The position numbers and the translations under genes were made by a program. DNA of 64,000 bases. It comes from Wyeomyia smithii (taxonomy: Eukaryota > Arthropoda > Insecta > Diptera > Culicidae). Below, piece after piece: positions 36,208 through 47,932 of this stretch. Under the pieces are notes generated by a model that saw nothing but the letters and a program-made list of their open reading frames with translations, did not search any database and had not been told where the DNA came from. The stretch spans positions 86,361,215 through 86,425,214 of the forward strand of contig NC_073696.1 of assembly GCF_029784165.1 (NCBI RefSeq). The letters run 5' to 3'. Within the stretch, counting starts at the first letter, position 1, and each line of letters begins with the position of its first letter.

Positions 36208-36469
36208 CAAAGGCATTCTCCTGCTGAAGATTGCATCAAGTGTTTTTCCTGAAACTGTTCCCGCAGTCCTTGTAACTCAATCCCGTTATTTTGTGGAATT
36301 TATATGTAACAAAGTTTGCTTCACCGAATTCTACGACGACCCAATCAAGCCGTTATCAGACCACTTCAATGATCTAACAGCTCAGATGTTAAATCCGGAT
36401 GGAACTGTCCATGTCTTTGGATTCAATCTGAAATTCATACAAAAAATCATCTCTCGGTTACCTTCTTAA
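36208..36469 (+). CDS. Candidate host gene, terminal coding exon (unidentified)
   Basis: A strong 3' splice site precedes it: branch-like CTAACT, the pyrimidine tract TTCTTCTTTTGTGTCCTCTT, then GTTTCAG at 36201-36207. The exon then encodes about 86 residues without interruption to TAA at 36467-36469. The peptide has the mixed composition of a folded protein (for example FPETVPAVLVTQSRYFVEF and FYDDPIKPLSDHFNDL) and no transposon motif I know. It has no start codon of its own, so it depends on an upstream exon; the incoming phase leaves one base of a codon. No clear AATAAA follows within ~150 bp. Lack of stops over 260 bp is only modest evidence; the splice context raises it. Function unknown. 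Confidence 0.5.
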
Positions 36470-38784
36470 GGCAATTAAGTAAGGATAATTCCAAAATCCC
36501 AAGGATTTTTGCAATCTGGCACAGGATTCCTCATTCTTTAGTTTTTGTTCGGCATTTTTCAGTACCCTGGGGGTGTGCAAATCTTTCCACTTATTATTTT
36601 TTTGTACGTCCTGATTGGCAACATGATTATTCTTATTATCGAACGAATGAAAACGAGTACCCTAGCCTAACTGATACTGTTTGCTTTTGTCTGCTGGACA
36701 TGACAAATATTTTTTTTTTTTTTGTTTACTGGCAAAAATATTATGTTAAACTGAAATAACACGCATGATCAGCTGACTCGATTAGCTGTTAAAACGGTTC
36801 AGTGTTACTAGTTTCAATATTATTTTCTGTATCATTTTCGACTTGTCCTGTTACAACAAAGTTTCGCAGCTACCTAGAAGAGTGAGTGAATCATTAAAAT
36901 GTTTTAGACATTTTGCATGATGCAGTTCTTTCAATGATGTTTGATCCCATTTGATCACTGTACTCTCTATATTAGTTGATGAAGAGAGAAATTTTACGGT
37001 CAGCAATAATGTGACTAGCACTAGAACTCTGCTGATTCATTTACTTCGGGGTCATGTAGAGCAACTGCCAGTTATTTCGAAGCTTATTGTTTGGCTAGAC
37101 CTAAAAATACATCACAAGCTTACATCGCTGTGCCAATTACGCCATTCAAGGATAACAAATCAGCAAATGGTTTAATTCTCCCACAGTTCGCTCCCACCAA
37201 CAACGGGTAAGCTTATTTTATAATTACTTACATTATGCAAACGCAACCATCCGATGAGTGGTGTGCGGACAGTATTCCCTCCCACTGATTGAGCTGCACT
37301 AAAAGAAGGACAAAAACGCTGCAAATCGATATCAGCCGGAGGGGGCGAGCGTTACCGGCGTAATTTAAAATCGCAGCAGCTAGCATCCCATCAGCTTCAC
37401 TTATCGTATGGATACTTTTGCAGCAAGGCGCTCTGGCTACCAACTGCTGCGAATACCCAACCAATGACTGCAAGCAAGAAAAGAATAGATAATCCTACTA
37501 GCAGGTACAGGTTGATCATTCTCATGTATTTTGTGTCGGTTTGAAACAATTTCGTCTTCATTTTCTCATGCATTGGAACGTTTTTAATCATAGAGAGATA
37601 GTGACTTTTCCCGGGTAAAATAACGAAAAAGCTATGCTGACACCGAGCAAACGGATCGGGTTGAACCGTAAGTGAAACGTTTAATCTGCATCACATTATT
37701 GTCTGTCGCTTTCCGCCTGTTGCCACCCACACCTTCCGGGCAAAGCGTCTGGTTGTTCATGCTGAGTCAGCCAGCAGTGGTGACATTGTCTTTCACTACT
37801 TCAACTGGCTCCCAGCTGGCTATCAACGGTGGGAGGGGCTGGGAACATTGTTTTCCGTGGAAAATTCAACAAGGTAGCAATTAGATTTGGCATGATCATC
37901 CAATGACATTCATATGTGTACACAACACTGTTGCCATTCAACAGATGAAGGCGATGTTAGTAAAAGCTCGACCTGGATGGATAGAAATCAATTTACCGGC
38001 TCCATCTCTTCTACTAGTAAATATCATTCCATTTATAAAGTCAGAGTTTTCAGAAGCACTTTAGAAACAAGAAATGATGTTTGCAGCTAGGGAATGTGAA
38101 CAATTAGAAATCTAATTGAAAAGATTATAGAATTAATCTAAAGCTTGATATGTTTCTAGTCAAGAAGGAAGGCAAAAATGACAGTCATTTTAACTACAAG
38201 TAGTATGTAATAAATTGGATCACGACAGAAATTTTAAGCGGCTTCAGAAATTCGTAAATGAGAAACGAAAAGAAACTGCTCCTCCGTAACTCACATGCTC
38301 ATCTATAAGAAAAGTTGAGTTCGTTAACTAGATGAAATCTTAACACCTTGGACGATCTTCATTAGAAAATTGGGAACTGTCGAGTCTTACCTGTGCGATA
38401 AAGTCAAGCAATTTGATTGTTACACAATGTAGTGTCGTTTGTTTATGACAATTAGGAGAAAGAGCAACTCTCTGCTGGGATGTTGGATATTCTAATTGAG
38501 TACATCCAACAAGGCGATTCTGTATGGAAAGTACAAAGAGGTAAGAGCTTACCGTTTGCAAAACAAAAACATGTGTAAATAGATGTGAGAATAGAAGTGG
38601 TGACAAGAGATTTTTCCAGCAAAAGGCTGATTTTATAATTCGGAGATCGAGAAAACCTGGCGCTACAGGCAACTCTTGTTGTAATCTAAGAGAATCTTAA
38701 AGACTAATCTATTAGTTACTTGTATGAACAACACGCAGAACGGAATAATCTTCATTTGTAGCTCTTTTAATGGTGGATATACTT
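36470..38784. other. Mostly non-coding, weak exon candidates
   Basis: Apart from the membrane-segment frame at 37397-37591, this has scattered donor-like sites (CAG/GTAAGA on the minus strand near 38390; ACGG/GTAAGC on the plus strand near 37206) and a short minus frame at 38340-38672, none supported by a recognisable protein. Confidence 0.4.
37397..37591 (-). CDS. Possible exon encoding a single-pass membrane protein N-terminus
   Basis: The minus frame reads a basic N-terminus (MKTKLFQTDTKYMRMIN, with the Met at codon 11 in good AAAATGAAG context) followed by one strongly hydrophobic segment, LYLLVGLSILFLLAVIGWVF, and then a short polar stretch ending YPYDK. This arrangement suits a type II membrane protein or signal anchor. 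The stop follows immediately; the sequence GATAA/GTGAAG could serve as a weak splice donor just before it. GC content is higher than the neighbourhood. No family recognised, and a chance frame cannot be excluded. Confidence 0.35.
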   Translation of the reverse strand: MIKNVPMHEKMKTKLFQTDTKYMRMINLYLLVGLSILFLLAVIGWVFAAVGSQSALLQKYPYDK

Positions 38785-39689
38785 TAGGGTGGGGAATCGT
38801 TATATGGAAAAAACGAGACTTGATAGCAGAAAGCCAGAACCAAGTTTTTTTTTGTTCTATTTGAGGCCCCAAACAATTCTGAATTTATTGGAAGTCGATT
38901 GGTTTTGTCTCCGCTTGGCGCATTGTATTTTAAATTTAGATGGAGATTTGTATGGAAAAACCAACTTTTTTGCATTTTCCATTCTAAAGAGCTCAAAATG
39001 GCTCAAACCATAGGTTTCATGACTTCAAATGGTAGATTTTTTGATGCCTAACAACTTGGCAGAAGACACTAAAGAGCTAGAGTGTGCCAAAAAAATGCTA
39101 GAGCAGTTCAAAGTTGAGTATGTCGAAATTTATGTTGCAAATCATTTTTTCTGCCAACACTGCCAGTGTACCGGCGTTAGTCAGATTTCCATCAGAAGTA
39201 ACCTCTGAAACACGTTGTAGATTCTATTTACGCCTAGAATATTGATCTATTTTTTTTTGCTTGGTCCAGCTGAGTGTATAGACTCGTTACCACAGGTTAC
39301 TTCTGATGGGAATCCTACTGACGCCGGTACATAGGTAATGTTGGCAGAAAACAAGATTTTCTGCATTTAAATCGACATACTCAACTTTGAACAGCTATAG
39401 CTCTTCTTAGGGACATTCTAGCTCTGCAGTGTCTTCTGCAAAGTTGTTAGGCATCTAAAATACTATACTTTAACATAATGTAATGCATTATTAGAGCATT
39501 ATTGAGCTCTCTAGAAAGGTAAATGCAAGAAAGTAGGTTTTCCCATATGAATTTTCATACAAATTTGAAATGAAATGCGCCAAGCGGAGACAAAACCAAT
39601 CGACTTCAGGTAAGTTCAGGGTTGTTTGGGACCTCAAAAGGAACCGAAAAAACTTGGTTCTGGAAAATCGATCACTTTTCCCCACCCTA
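38785..39689. mobile_element. hAT-type foldback element, 905 bp
   Basis: Termini TAGGGTGGGGAA and TTCCCCACCCTA, each followed by long inverted arms of ~330 bp or more (for example GGTTTTGTCTCCGCTTGGCG on the left, complemented near 39575). They are flanked by an 8-bp duplication ATATACTT/ATATACAT (38777-38784 and 39690-39697). The 8-bp duplication and TAGGG start indicate hAT. No transposase. Confidence 0.85.
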
Positions 39690-41962
39690 ATATACATAAA
39701 AACAAGCAGCATATTCAAACAACTGACAAGTCGTACCATAAAAATGTAAACATTAGCATAAAAACCCGAAAATCTAAGTGTTATTGCTGTCCCCTACCGT
39801 TGCTTTTCCGTGAGAAGAAACATCAAAGAACCATCGGTGGGTACAAAAATGGTGGTGGCACCCATAATGTTGTTTTGAAAGGAATCTTACAGCCACTTCT
39901 AGCCCCCGAGTCTTACAAAGTTGTAATTTTATCTTATGTGCCTCAACGAGTTTCAACAGTATTTTAACCTTTTTCGCGACTGGTGTCCTAAAAACTCAGT
40001 GGCCATTAGTGTGACAAAATGTTTTGTAATTAAATTCACCCGGAACCATTACTCAGTTGCTTGAATAAGACAATTAACGGTAAAATACTCAATCAGTTAT
40101 TTGGTGTTGAAAATTCTCGATGTGCTATTAGTGGTGTAGGGGATGTCTCGATTGTGCGTCTGTATTCAATTTCTTCTGTGGTTGTTTGGAGTTCGTTCGC
40201 AGAAATATGAATCAACGTAATCGAATTTGAGCATTCCTTCCTGACAACCTGGCTAAAAAATGATGGCTGCCGTCAAAGATAACTAGAACAAGATACCTAA
40301 CTTTCATATTTTTCATACATTTTGAACACGACCGATTTACGACGGTTAGTGCTGCCATCTGATGACTTAAATTCTCATAAAATTGTCACTATGAGCAAAA
40401 CCGATTTATCGTGCATAGTCCGTCATCGATCATTGAGCTGTTCAAGATTGTTTATGAAAAGGGTGTAGCAGTTTGGCTCGACGCTTAAGATAACATGCAG
40501 ATCAATGATATTGTTATTTTTTGCACTTAATGCTATTGCCATATTTTTTGCACTTCAAAGTACGACAGAAAAGTGTGACATTGACTATCAGAGTGGGGGT
40601 TTATATTGAGGGGTTATATTTATTTTCAGATCCCATTCTACCAAAAATTAAAATTTGATATGTCGCAAGCCAGGGGTGGCATTGCGCAGCTCGATTCGAA
40701 CGATTTTCGCTATTTTCGAGTAGGTCACATATTGCCAGTTATGCTTTAAGCTTAATAGGAGCTGTCATTGTCATTTGTCCTGCGGCTCATCTAACCCGCA
40801 AAGTCGAAAAAAATACGAAAAACAAAACAACGCCCCCCAGCGATCATTTAGTTTTGTTCGAGTTGCTCGACAATGCGCAATGTCACCCCAGGTTTCAGAA
40901 CCATTATGCTTATGGTCAGGTTCACCGGGTCACTTTTTCTTTATTACCCTCGGTAAGAGTGGAAAACTTGACTGTATACCGTGCTCATAGTGGTTATCAG
41001 AAAGTTCTGATGGTACGCTTAATTTTAAATGATGCGCCGATAATTCTTGATTCTTCCGGAAAGTTTCATGTTTGAGAACTAAACATTCGTACACATTATT
41101 ATCATTTTTCGGATGGCAGCACCGCACAGTCGTCCACATGGATACTGAAAAAATTGTTTCACCTTTCAGCAGTCATGTCTTGGCCTTGTCGTTAGTTGAT
41201 TTTGACGTAAAGTATGCATCATATTAACAGTGTATTAATTAGTTCGACTTTCGCTCACGCGCAACGACAATCATGTCCGATGAATTCTGCAAGAGTCAGG
41301 TATCTTGTTCTAGTCATTTTTGCTGCCGTGTTAAATGTACACGCGAAAATTTATTGGTGCGAAATCGTATCAATATTGTGCGGAATTAGCACAACTGATG
41401 ATTAGGGTTGAAACCTTTACCTTTTAGTGCTTAAACTGAGAAAAAAAAAGAAATATAATAGATTTTCAACCATTCCCGTGAATTCTGCAGCCGCTTGTGT
41501 ATGCAGAAGCGCGTCAAAGTGTGGTACAGTAATTGCTCGCCGCATTCGTCGCTTCTACGTTGTCTTATGAGAAAACTCATTTAAGTAACAGAAAATTTTA
41601 CCTTTACTAGGGGCACCAAAATTCACAGGAATGGTTCGAAAGCTTTAATCTTTCATTTTTATACAGTTTTAACTCTAGAGCAAAACCTGAGTTTACCAGT
41701 GCAATCTTTTGCGTCCCTCCCCGACTGCTGTATACAGATAACCAGGTACTCGTACTCATTGAAAGAGTATTGGTTGATAGTAATACTGAGCCTCAATTTG
41801 GTATCGCATAGTCGAAGAAACTAGCGACCTTTATGGGATTAGAATTCCATGAATGTTATGGAGTTAAAAGATAACGTTTGAAGAACTTATGCCTAGCAAA
41901 CGCAAGGCTTCATCCTGACAAAGTAGGCGAGCATGTTTGGACATATTAACTATGCTCGGTTA
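39690..41962. other. Intergenic, no supported gene
   Basis: No coding sequence supported. At 41608 the sequence TAGGGGCACCAAA resembles a hAT-like terminus also seen at 59207 and, inverted, at 63254-63267. Confidence 0.45.
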
Positions 41963-42074
41963 AGGCCCAGTTACACACCCGGCGTAATGACGCCTTCTCC
42001 ATACAAAATATCGCCATCACGCCTTCTATTTTGTATGGAGAAGGCATCATTGTACCGTGTGTGTAACTGGACCT
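41963..42074. mobile_element. PIF/Harbinger-type MITE, 112 bp
   Basis: A nearly full palindrome from AGGCCCAGTTACACAC to GTGTGTAACTGGACCT, with internal arms around CCTTCTCCATACAAAAT. TTA lies immediately outside both ends (41960-41962 and 42075-42077). Confidence 0.8.
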
Positions 42075-42435
42075 TTAGTTATTTCAACCATTTCTCATGT
42101 TTTAGGCTTGCGATCGACAGCGGAGGTTTCCAGAAATGGTTCAGGTTCAACTAAATGCTTTGCTGCGCTTTGTCTTGCGAGGTAGTCATCGTTTTCCTTG
42201 CACACGATGGCACAGTGTCCAGGTATCCAGAACAGTAGTACTTGGTTCTGCCGGGATAGCTACTTTGGCACTGCACTGCACTTCCAAGCTACGGTTCTCC
42301 ATTTTTCTCGCGCCCTGTTCCCCCTGGTACCGCCGTTAGGCATTGCTTCGGGAAGAAGGGCGATTGTTCCTTTAAAGCGCCCCACGACAATTCGATAATA
42401 TCTGGACTTTACTGTTTAAGTGAAGGCAAGGAAGG

Positions 42436-44347
42436 TCAGCCTTCACTGGCATTTCGATGATTGTCCCGTCGATGGTTGCCTTGCAGCGAAAGAACAATCT
42501 TGGAAGCAGCCGTGCTGACTGCTCTCCAGGTACCCTCGTCTTCGCACATCCTTCCCACTATGTTTTCCGGAGTAGTATCCGGCCCGATTACTGCCAATAT
42601 TTCGCTTCTTACCTGTGTGAAAAGTGGACAAACAAATATCACATGTTCAGTGGTTTCTTCCGCCTCCGCACATTGTGGGCATTGGTGACTCCGCATGCTC
42701 AAACTCTTGAGCTACTGCTTAAAGCAGCCATGGCCTGACAGTATCTGTGTCAGGTGGAAGTTAACTTCCCCATGGCGTCCTCGATCCATCCGGCTATCTC
42801 CGGGATGATTCGGTGTGTCCATATACCTTTGGTAAAATTGGACCATTCCCGCTGCCACCTGGTCATCGAAGTTGACCTTCTGGCGGTTCGTATACCTCTC
42901 GTGTAACGTTGATCGAAGCATTCTACGTCCTCTTTGACAATGATGCTGACAGGTATCATGCCAGTCACGACGCATATTGCTTTGTATGACACGGTTTGAT
43001 ACGCGCATGCGACCCTCAGGCACATGAGCCTGTAGGTGCTTTCCAGTTTACCGCGGTAACTGCAAGTACCCAACGCTTTCGACCACACGGGTCCGCCATA
43101 CCTGAGTATGGACGTTGTCACACTAGCTAGCAGCTTGCACCTGCTGCTAAATACCGCCGGGCTATTCGACATCATGCGCGATAATGCTGCCATAGTCGTG
43201 AAAGCTTTCTTGCAGGCGTAGTCGATATGGCTCCCAAACGTGAACTTGTCATCGACCATCAAGGCTTCAAGGATCGCCTCGAGGCGATAGTGTCCCCACC
43301 GGCACTGATCACCGCCTTCTGTTCAGATTTGCGGTTGTTTACCATGATGACCTCTGTCTTATGATGCGCTAGCCTCAGTTTCCTGGAGTGCGTCCAATCC
43401 TCAACTACGCGTATGAATAGCGTGGCTTTCAACTCGACCTCACTGACCGACTCACCGTAAACCTCTAGAGTTATATCGTCTGCGAAGCCTACAATCACCG
43501 TTCCAGGTGGGAGCTTCAGCGGACCCAGGATGGATCCTTGCGGTACTGCTGCGGTAATCGGGACGCATTTCTGACCCTCATGTGTGTAGTAGACTAGTAC
43601 TCGATTCTGAAAGTAGTTTTCCAGAATCTTGTACAGTGCCACCGGCACTCCGAGATTCCGAAGCGCGTAGGATATAGAGTCCCAACTGGCGCTATTGAAC
43701 TGGTTTTTTACGTCTAGCGTGACAATTGCGCAATAACGAATGCCCCTTCTTTTACTTTGGAGTGCTACCTCGGCCGTCTTGGTGACGGAGAGAATAGCAT
43801 TCACCGGGAACTTACCCTTACGGAATCCGAGCTGGTTGCTTGACAAACCAGTTTCACTTTCGGTGAATCCTACAAGTCTGTTGAGGATTACTCTCTCAAG
43901 CACCTTGCCCGCTGTGTCTAGCAGGCAAATTGATCTATATGCCGAAGGGTCACCTGGTGGTTTCCCTGGAAGAGGCAGTCGTCTAAGCATTTCTGCATGC
44001 CCGCCCTGAATAAGCCGGGGGCTACCTTAATGGTCGTCCTAATGGCCAGGCTCGAGATTCCGTCCGGTCCCGGTGCCTTGCTTACCTTCTGCGAGTTTGC
44101 GATCTCAATGAGTTCACTGTTCGTCACCCTTACCGCATCCTCGGCCTCTGCGCGGCTGCCGTCACTCGCTGTTTACGGTGAATCAGCAGCAGGAGGCCAG
44201 AGGTTTGGCTAGGCTGACAAGACCTAAGCATGGTGGCTTTGCACGCCCGTGATAGTATAGCAAAAAATTGGTCCACCCTCCAGGGAGCCCTCTCCCCTTC
44301 GAGGTCCAACCTTATTGCTTCCGCGAATACATCGGCATCAAAGTGCG
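42436..44347 (-). pseudogene. R1-type LINE ORF2: RT and C-terminal domain
   Basis: The minus strand carries FDADVFAEAIRLDLEGERA (linker), KAPGPDGISSLAIR (RT entry), DPSAYRSICLLDTAGKVLE, VTLDVKNQFNSASWD (motif A; first catalytic Asp kept), AAVPQGSILGP (motif B) and VGFADDITLEVYGE (motif C, catalytic DD kept). About a dozen residues expected between B and C (LLWN-type) are missing by an in-frame deletion. Then come LRYGGPVWSKAL and GHGCFKQY, and the Cys-His motif CPQCAEAEETTEHVIFVCP. Frame changes occur near 43985, 43260 and 42735. In life it would copy element RNA at the nicked target. The LINE scraps at 26.0, 32.5, 51.1 and 53.2 kb are relatives. Confidence 0.88.
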
Positions 44348-47291
44348 CCCAATCCGCACGAGGGTCACAAATGAAATAGGGCTTTTTTCTTACAATTGTC
44401 CCCCGAACGTTTTAAAAATAATATGGAAATAGTTTTTGTAATCGAGTAACAATTACTTTTTATAGAAAAACTTGTGTTTATTTTCTTACAAAGACACTAA
44501 AACTATGATCAAAAAACAAATATTTCTTTTATTTTGTTTCCGTGATCATTGAACTACAATTTATTTATTTTTCTCTGAAGAGTCACAGACGAAATCATTT
44601 CACTTGTGAAACGAAAGTATTTTTTCCATTATGAAGTCACGGTGATAATTCAAAGTATAAATGGCTTTTTGTCTTAGAATAGTCACCAAGAAATTAAGAG
44701 TTACATTTAAATTTTTCTGACAAATGCACAGTGACTTTTTATAGAAATAGTTTCCCCAGTTAGTCACTGTGACTTTTGTAAGAAAATATTTGACAAAAGT
44801 TTTGTTTAATAGAGTTCGTGACCTTTTGAAAAAACTTATAAGTTATTAACATTGTCACAGTGATTTTGGTAATCATCTCTTTTGGTTTAAATAAAAATCA
44901 GAAAAAGTAAACATCGGGCTTCGGCCACTTAATGTTACTATTTAGTCACCGTGACTTTTTAATGCCAAATGTTGTCATTGTAGAATATGTGATCTTTCTG
45001 AAAAATCCGCGGGATTTTAGTAACTATCCTGTTTTAACCAAGTTACAAAAAAATGGTTCAATTTAACAAGGTTACATATTATCTGAAACTAACGTTCGGT
45101 ATTGTCTCAAATGAGTCCCCGTATCAGTTGATTTTTATTGAAGAATCAAGAAATGAGCTATAACCGGAGGAATGCATCTTGTTTACAAAAGTCACCAAGA
45201 ATAATTGATGACGAGCACCTGAAGTTTGTTGGCTCACTAAAATGGGGGAAATACTTGCTAAAAGCGGCGAAAGTAGTCCATTATAAAATTAAACCACAAT
45301 TAGATTTAGACGTTTTTCTCGAAAATTTTCATGTATTTTGTAGCAAGATTACAACACTGCCGTAATCTCGCAGACTGACGTATGCGACAGCGAGTAAAAT
45401 TTTCAGAACGAAGATTTTTCCAAAAACGTTCGTATAATGAGTGTTAGGACGAATTTCAACAATCTGATCTGTGCATAATGCATTAATATAATCACAAAAC
45501 ATTGCCGAACGTATGATTTGTGGAAAAAGGTTCATTAACTGAAGTTATGTTACCAACGTCATTTTGTTGTAGAAACAGTGATTTTTATTTCACTGTTTCT
45601 ACAACCGATTGACGTACATCCATCGTAGTATGCGACAAGTCGCTCAACATTTAACTTTTTTTTCATAATCAGGCAAATAATCGCGATTCGAGAATACTTT
45701 TTTGGAAATAAATTTAGTTTGCAATATAATAGCATTCGTGGCCTCTGCCATCTTCCATCTGCACTTCTTCCGTACAAAAAGCAAGTGCGCTTTAGTTGTC
45801 CACGAGCATGTACCAAGCTTCGATAGTCAACTTCGTTCCGCGGCGAGTTTTATTCGAGCAGTGCGTCTTCCGGTGTTCAAAAAAGGCACGGTTTTCCGCC
45901 ATAGGACCTCGACGATTTCTCCGCTAATGTCGTTCTCGGTAATCACCAGTAAGCCTAGGTGCACGCACTTGCCAACTTTCTCGATTTCATCTCCGCTAAG
46001 CTGAATCCGTGGTCGGAGATTAACACGGTCTTCTCTGGGGTCAATTGTAGGCTTCTGTTCATCATCCCGATTCAGGAAATATCCATATTGAGTGGTATTC
46101 GATAATTTTGGGATAGTTTCCAGAGAGCAGAAGTCGTCATCTTGGATTTCAAAACGGCTCAATTTCTGGCCTCTGGGCATCAGTCTGATTCTGGTGGTAT
46201 TTGGCCATTTTGGTCTGTTTTTTAAGAAACCAGAAGTTGCCATCTTAGAATTCAAAATAGTCTCTGAGGGCAATTCTTGGCTCCTGGGCATCATTTTTAT
46301 CATTTTAAGCTATTTTTCGGAAAAATTGTTTCAAATATGTGTTTTACTTGGACTCTTGCAGAGAAGAGAGTGGTGTCGTACCACCATAGAAATATTTCCT
46401 GCTCCCAAAAACATCTACATGCCAAATTTAGTTATATTTGCGAGTCGTTGAATGAAATAAAAGCATCATAAACATAATTGGGTTGGATTTACGTCACGTT
46501 GAGTAGAAATGGCGGTTACGTCATTTCGTTTTCGTGAATTTATGACGCTAGTTTTTGCACTTTTGATAAAATTTCGGTGCCCATAGGTCCGGTCTGGTGT
46601 GTTCTATCATTTAATCTCAAAAAACATTAATCGGCCACTTTGGCGCTTACGTCAGTTTGCGAGATTACGGCAGAACAGGAGTCACTTATAAACAGACATT
46701 TGCCTTAAGAGATCAACAAAATTATTTTGTCGTGTTTCTAAAATATTAAAAATTTTACAAATACTATCTAAAACCTAATTTTTTCAAAGGCGCGTGAAAA
46801 TTTTGAGGGGTAGGCGATATACTTTCTGCATGAAAATGGGATTGCATTTGTAAATAGCTCTTGGCATTTATCGAAATTTCGACTTGTTCTATGTTATTAC
46901 TTACATACACACACTCAATCATTTCTATATTTCATCGGCGAAATAAAAAAAAACACTAAAATAGCAATGTTCGTGAGTTGGTCACGAATAGTATGTTTTA
47001 TTTTAGAACTTTGTCACGAAAAATATTCATGAATGTGTTGATAAAAATATGTCTCGCGGTGACAATTTGAAAATAATAGAAATGTTTCTGGTTTTTCCTA
47101 TAAATATCACCAAGTTAAAAATATGCAAATGTAGAAAATTTCTAACAAACCACTTTGTGACAATTACCAAAAGTTTGTATAAGGCTGTAAGCCCCGCCTT
47201 TTCGACGCTTTTTCAGCATTCCTGACCATTTACAGAACATATTCTTCATACAAATATGAATCTTCTCTTAAAGGTCACCAACATGTCATTA
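44348..47291. mobile_element. GTCAC-motif-rich insertion in the R1 element, 2.94 kb
   Basis: This separates the R1 codons for RGWETAPSPH from those for HFDADVF, which would otherwise be contiguous. AGTGCG is duplicated at 44342-44347 and 47292-47297. The outer ~850 bp on the left and ~330 bp on the right are AT-rich and packed with GTCAC/GTGAC, often as palindromes such as GTCACTGTGAC (44753) and GTCACCGTGAC (44953): about ten on the left, six or more on the right. The centre (45358-46674) is a family Y element. No transposase recognised. A 15-bp GC-rich inverted match (GCGCCCARTCCGCAC) spans both junctions. The superfamily is unknown to me. Confidence 0.6.
45358..46674. mobile_element. Family Y TIR element, complete copy
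   Basis: Inverted termini CTGCCGTAATCTCGCAGACT and its near-complement (ending GCGAGATTACGGCAG) enclose 1,317 bp. AACA flanks both sides, a possible 4-bp duplication. A perfect hairpin GTTGTAGAAACAGTGA / TCACTGTTTCTACAAC lies at 45568-45607. A 158-codon minus frame (46303-45827) includes IQLSGDEIEKVGKCVHLG, resembling the region after the RT in RTE/CR1-like LINEs, so a retroelement piece may have been captured. The split copy is at 26475/30375. Confidence 0.65.
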
Positions 47292-47927
47292 GTGCGGACT
47301 GGGCGCTGTCTCCCAGCCACGAGTGATTGAGGTATTGGCCCTACCCGTCGCTTGCCGCCTCGTGTACACGCTATAGCTGACCGACTGGTGGTCGCTATTA
47401 GTGTGGCCGTTGTCTACCTTCCAGTTCGTGATCAGCCCAGGGCTGCTGAACGTCACGTCGATAACCGAACCCGCGCCGTTTCTGCTGTAGGTTCTTTTAG
47501 TACCGACATTTGCCAGGCCTAAGTTGAGCTTCGCCAAAGCTTCCAACAGGATCTGACTCCTCTGGTTAGTGCAGCGGCTTTCGCAATCAACAGCCCAGGC
47601 GTTAAAGTCTCCTGCCACTACCAACGGCTTTAGGTCTACTAGTTCCAAGATTACCCGATCGACCATCCGAACCTTTCCGTAAACCAACTGCAGTAGAATA
47701 CCCCTACCATGGCAACCAGGTAGCCCTCGTTCGACGTCGACACAACCTCCTGAACCGGGAACCTGCCTGTCGTCCATATGGCCGCCATCCCGGACTTATC
47801 CGCTACCCAGTTACCGTTTCCAGTAGGGATGCGGTAGGAGTCCGATACGATGGTCTGACAGCAACTCAGTGGCTGCTTGGTGTAGCAGTTGCAGGGCCGC
47901 GTAGCAGTGGATCAGGTTTAGTTGCAT
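47292..47927 (-). pseudogene. R1-type LINE ORF2 endonuclease domain
   Basis: ORF2 begins at the ATG 47927-47925 with MQLNLIHCYAALQLLHQ, the usual N-terminal strand of R1-type endonucleases. The middle part is frameshifted (pieces matching NGNWVADKSGMAAIW). The C-terminal half is open from 47777: VVAGDFNAWAVDCESR (catalytic Asp-x-Asn), GSVIDVTFSS and the catalytic SDH in NSDHQSVSYS. The domain would cut target DNA. It is cut off by the 2.94-kb insertion right after RGWETAPSPH. Confidence 0.85.
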
Positions 47928-47932
47928 CACCC

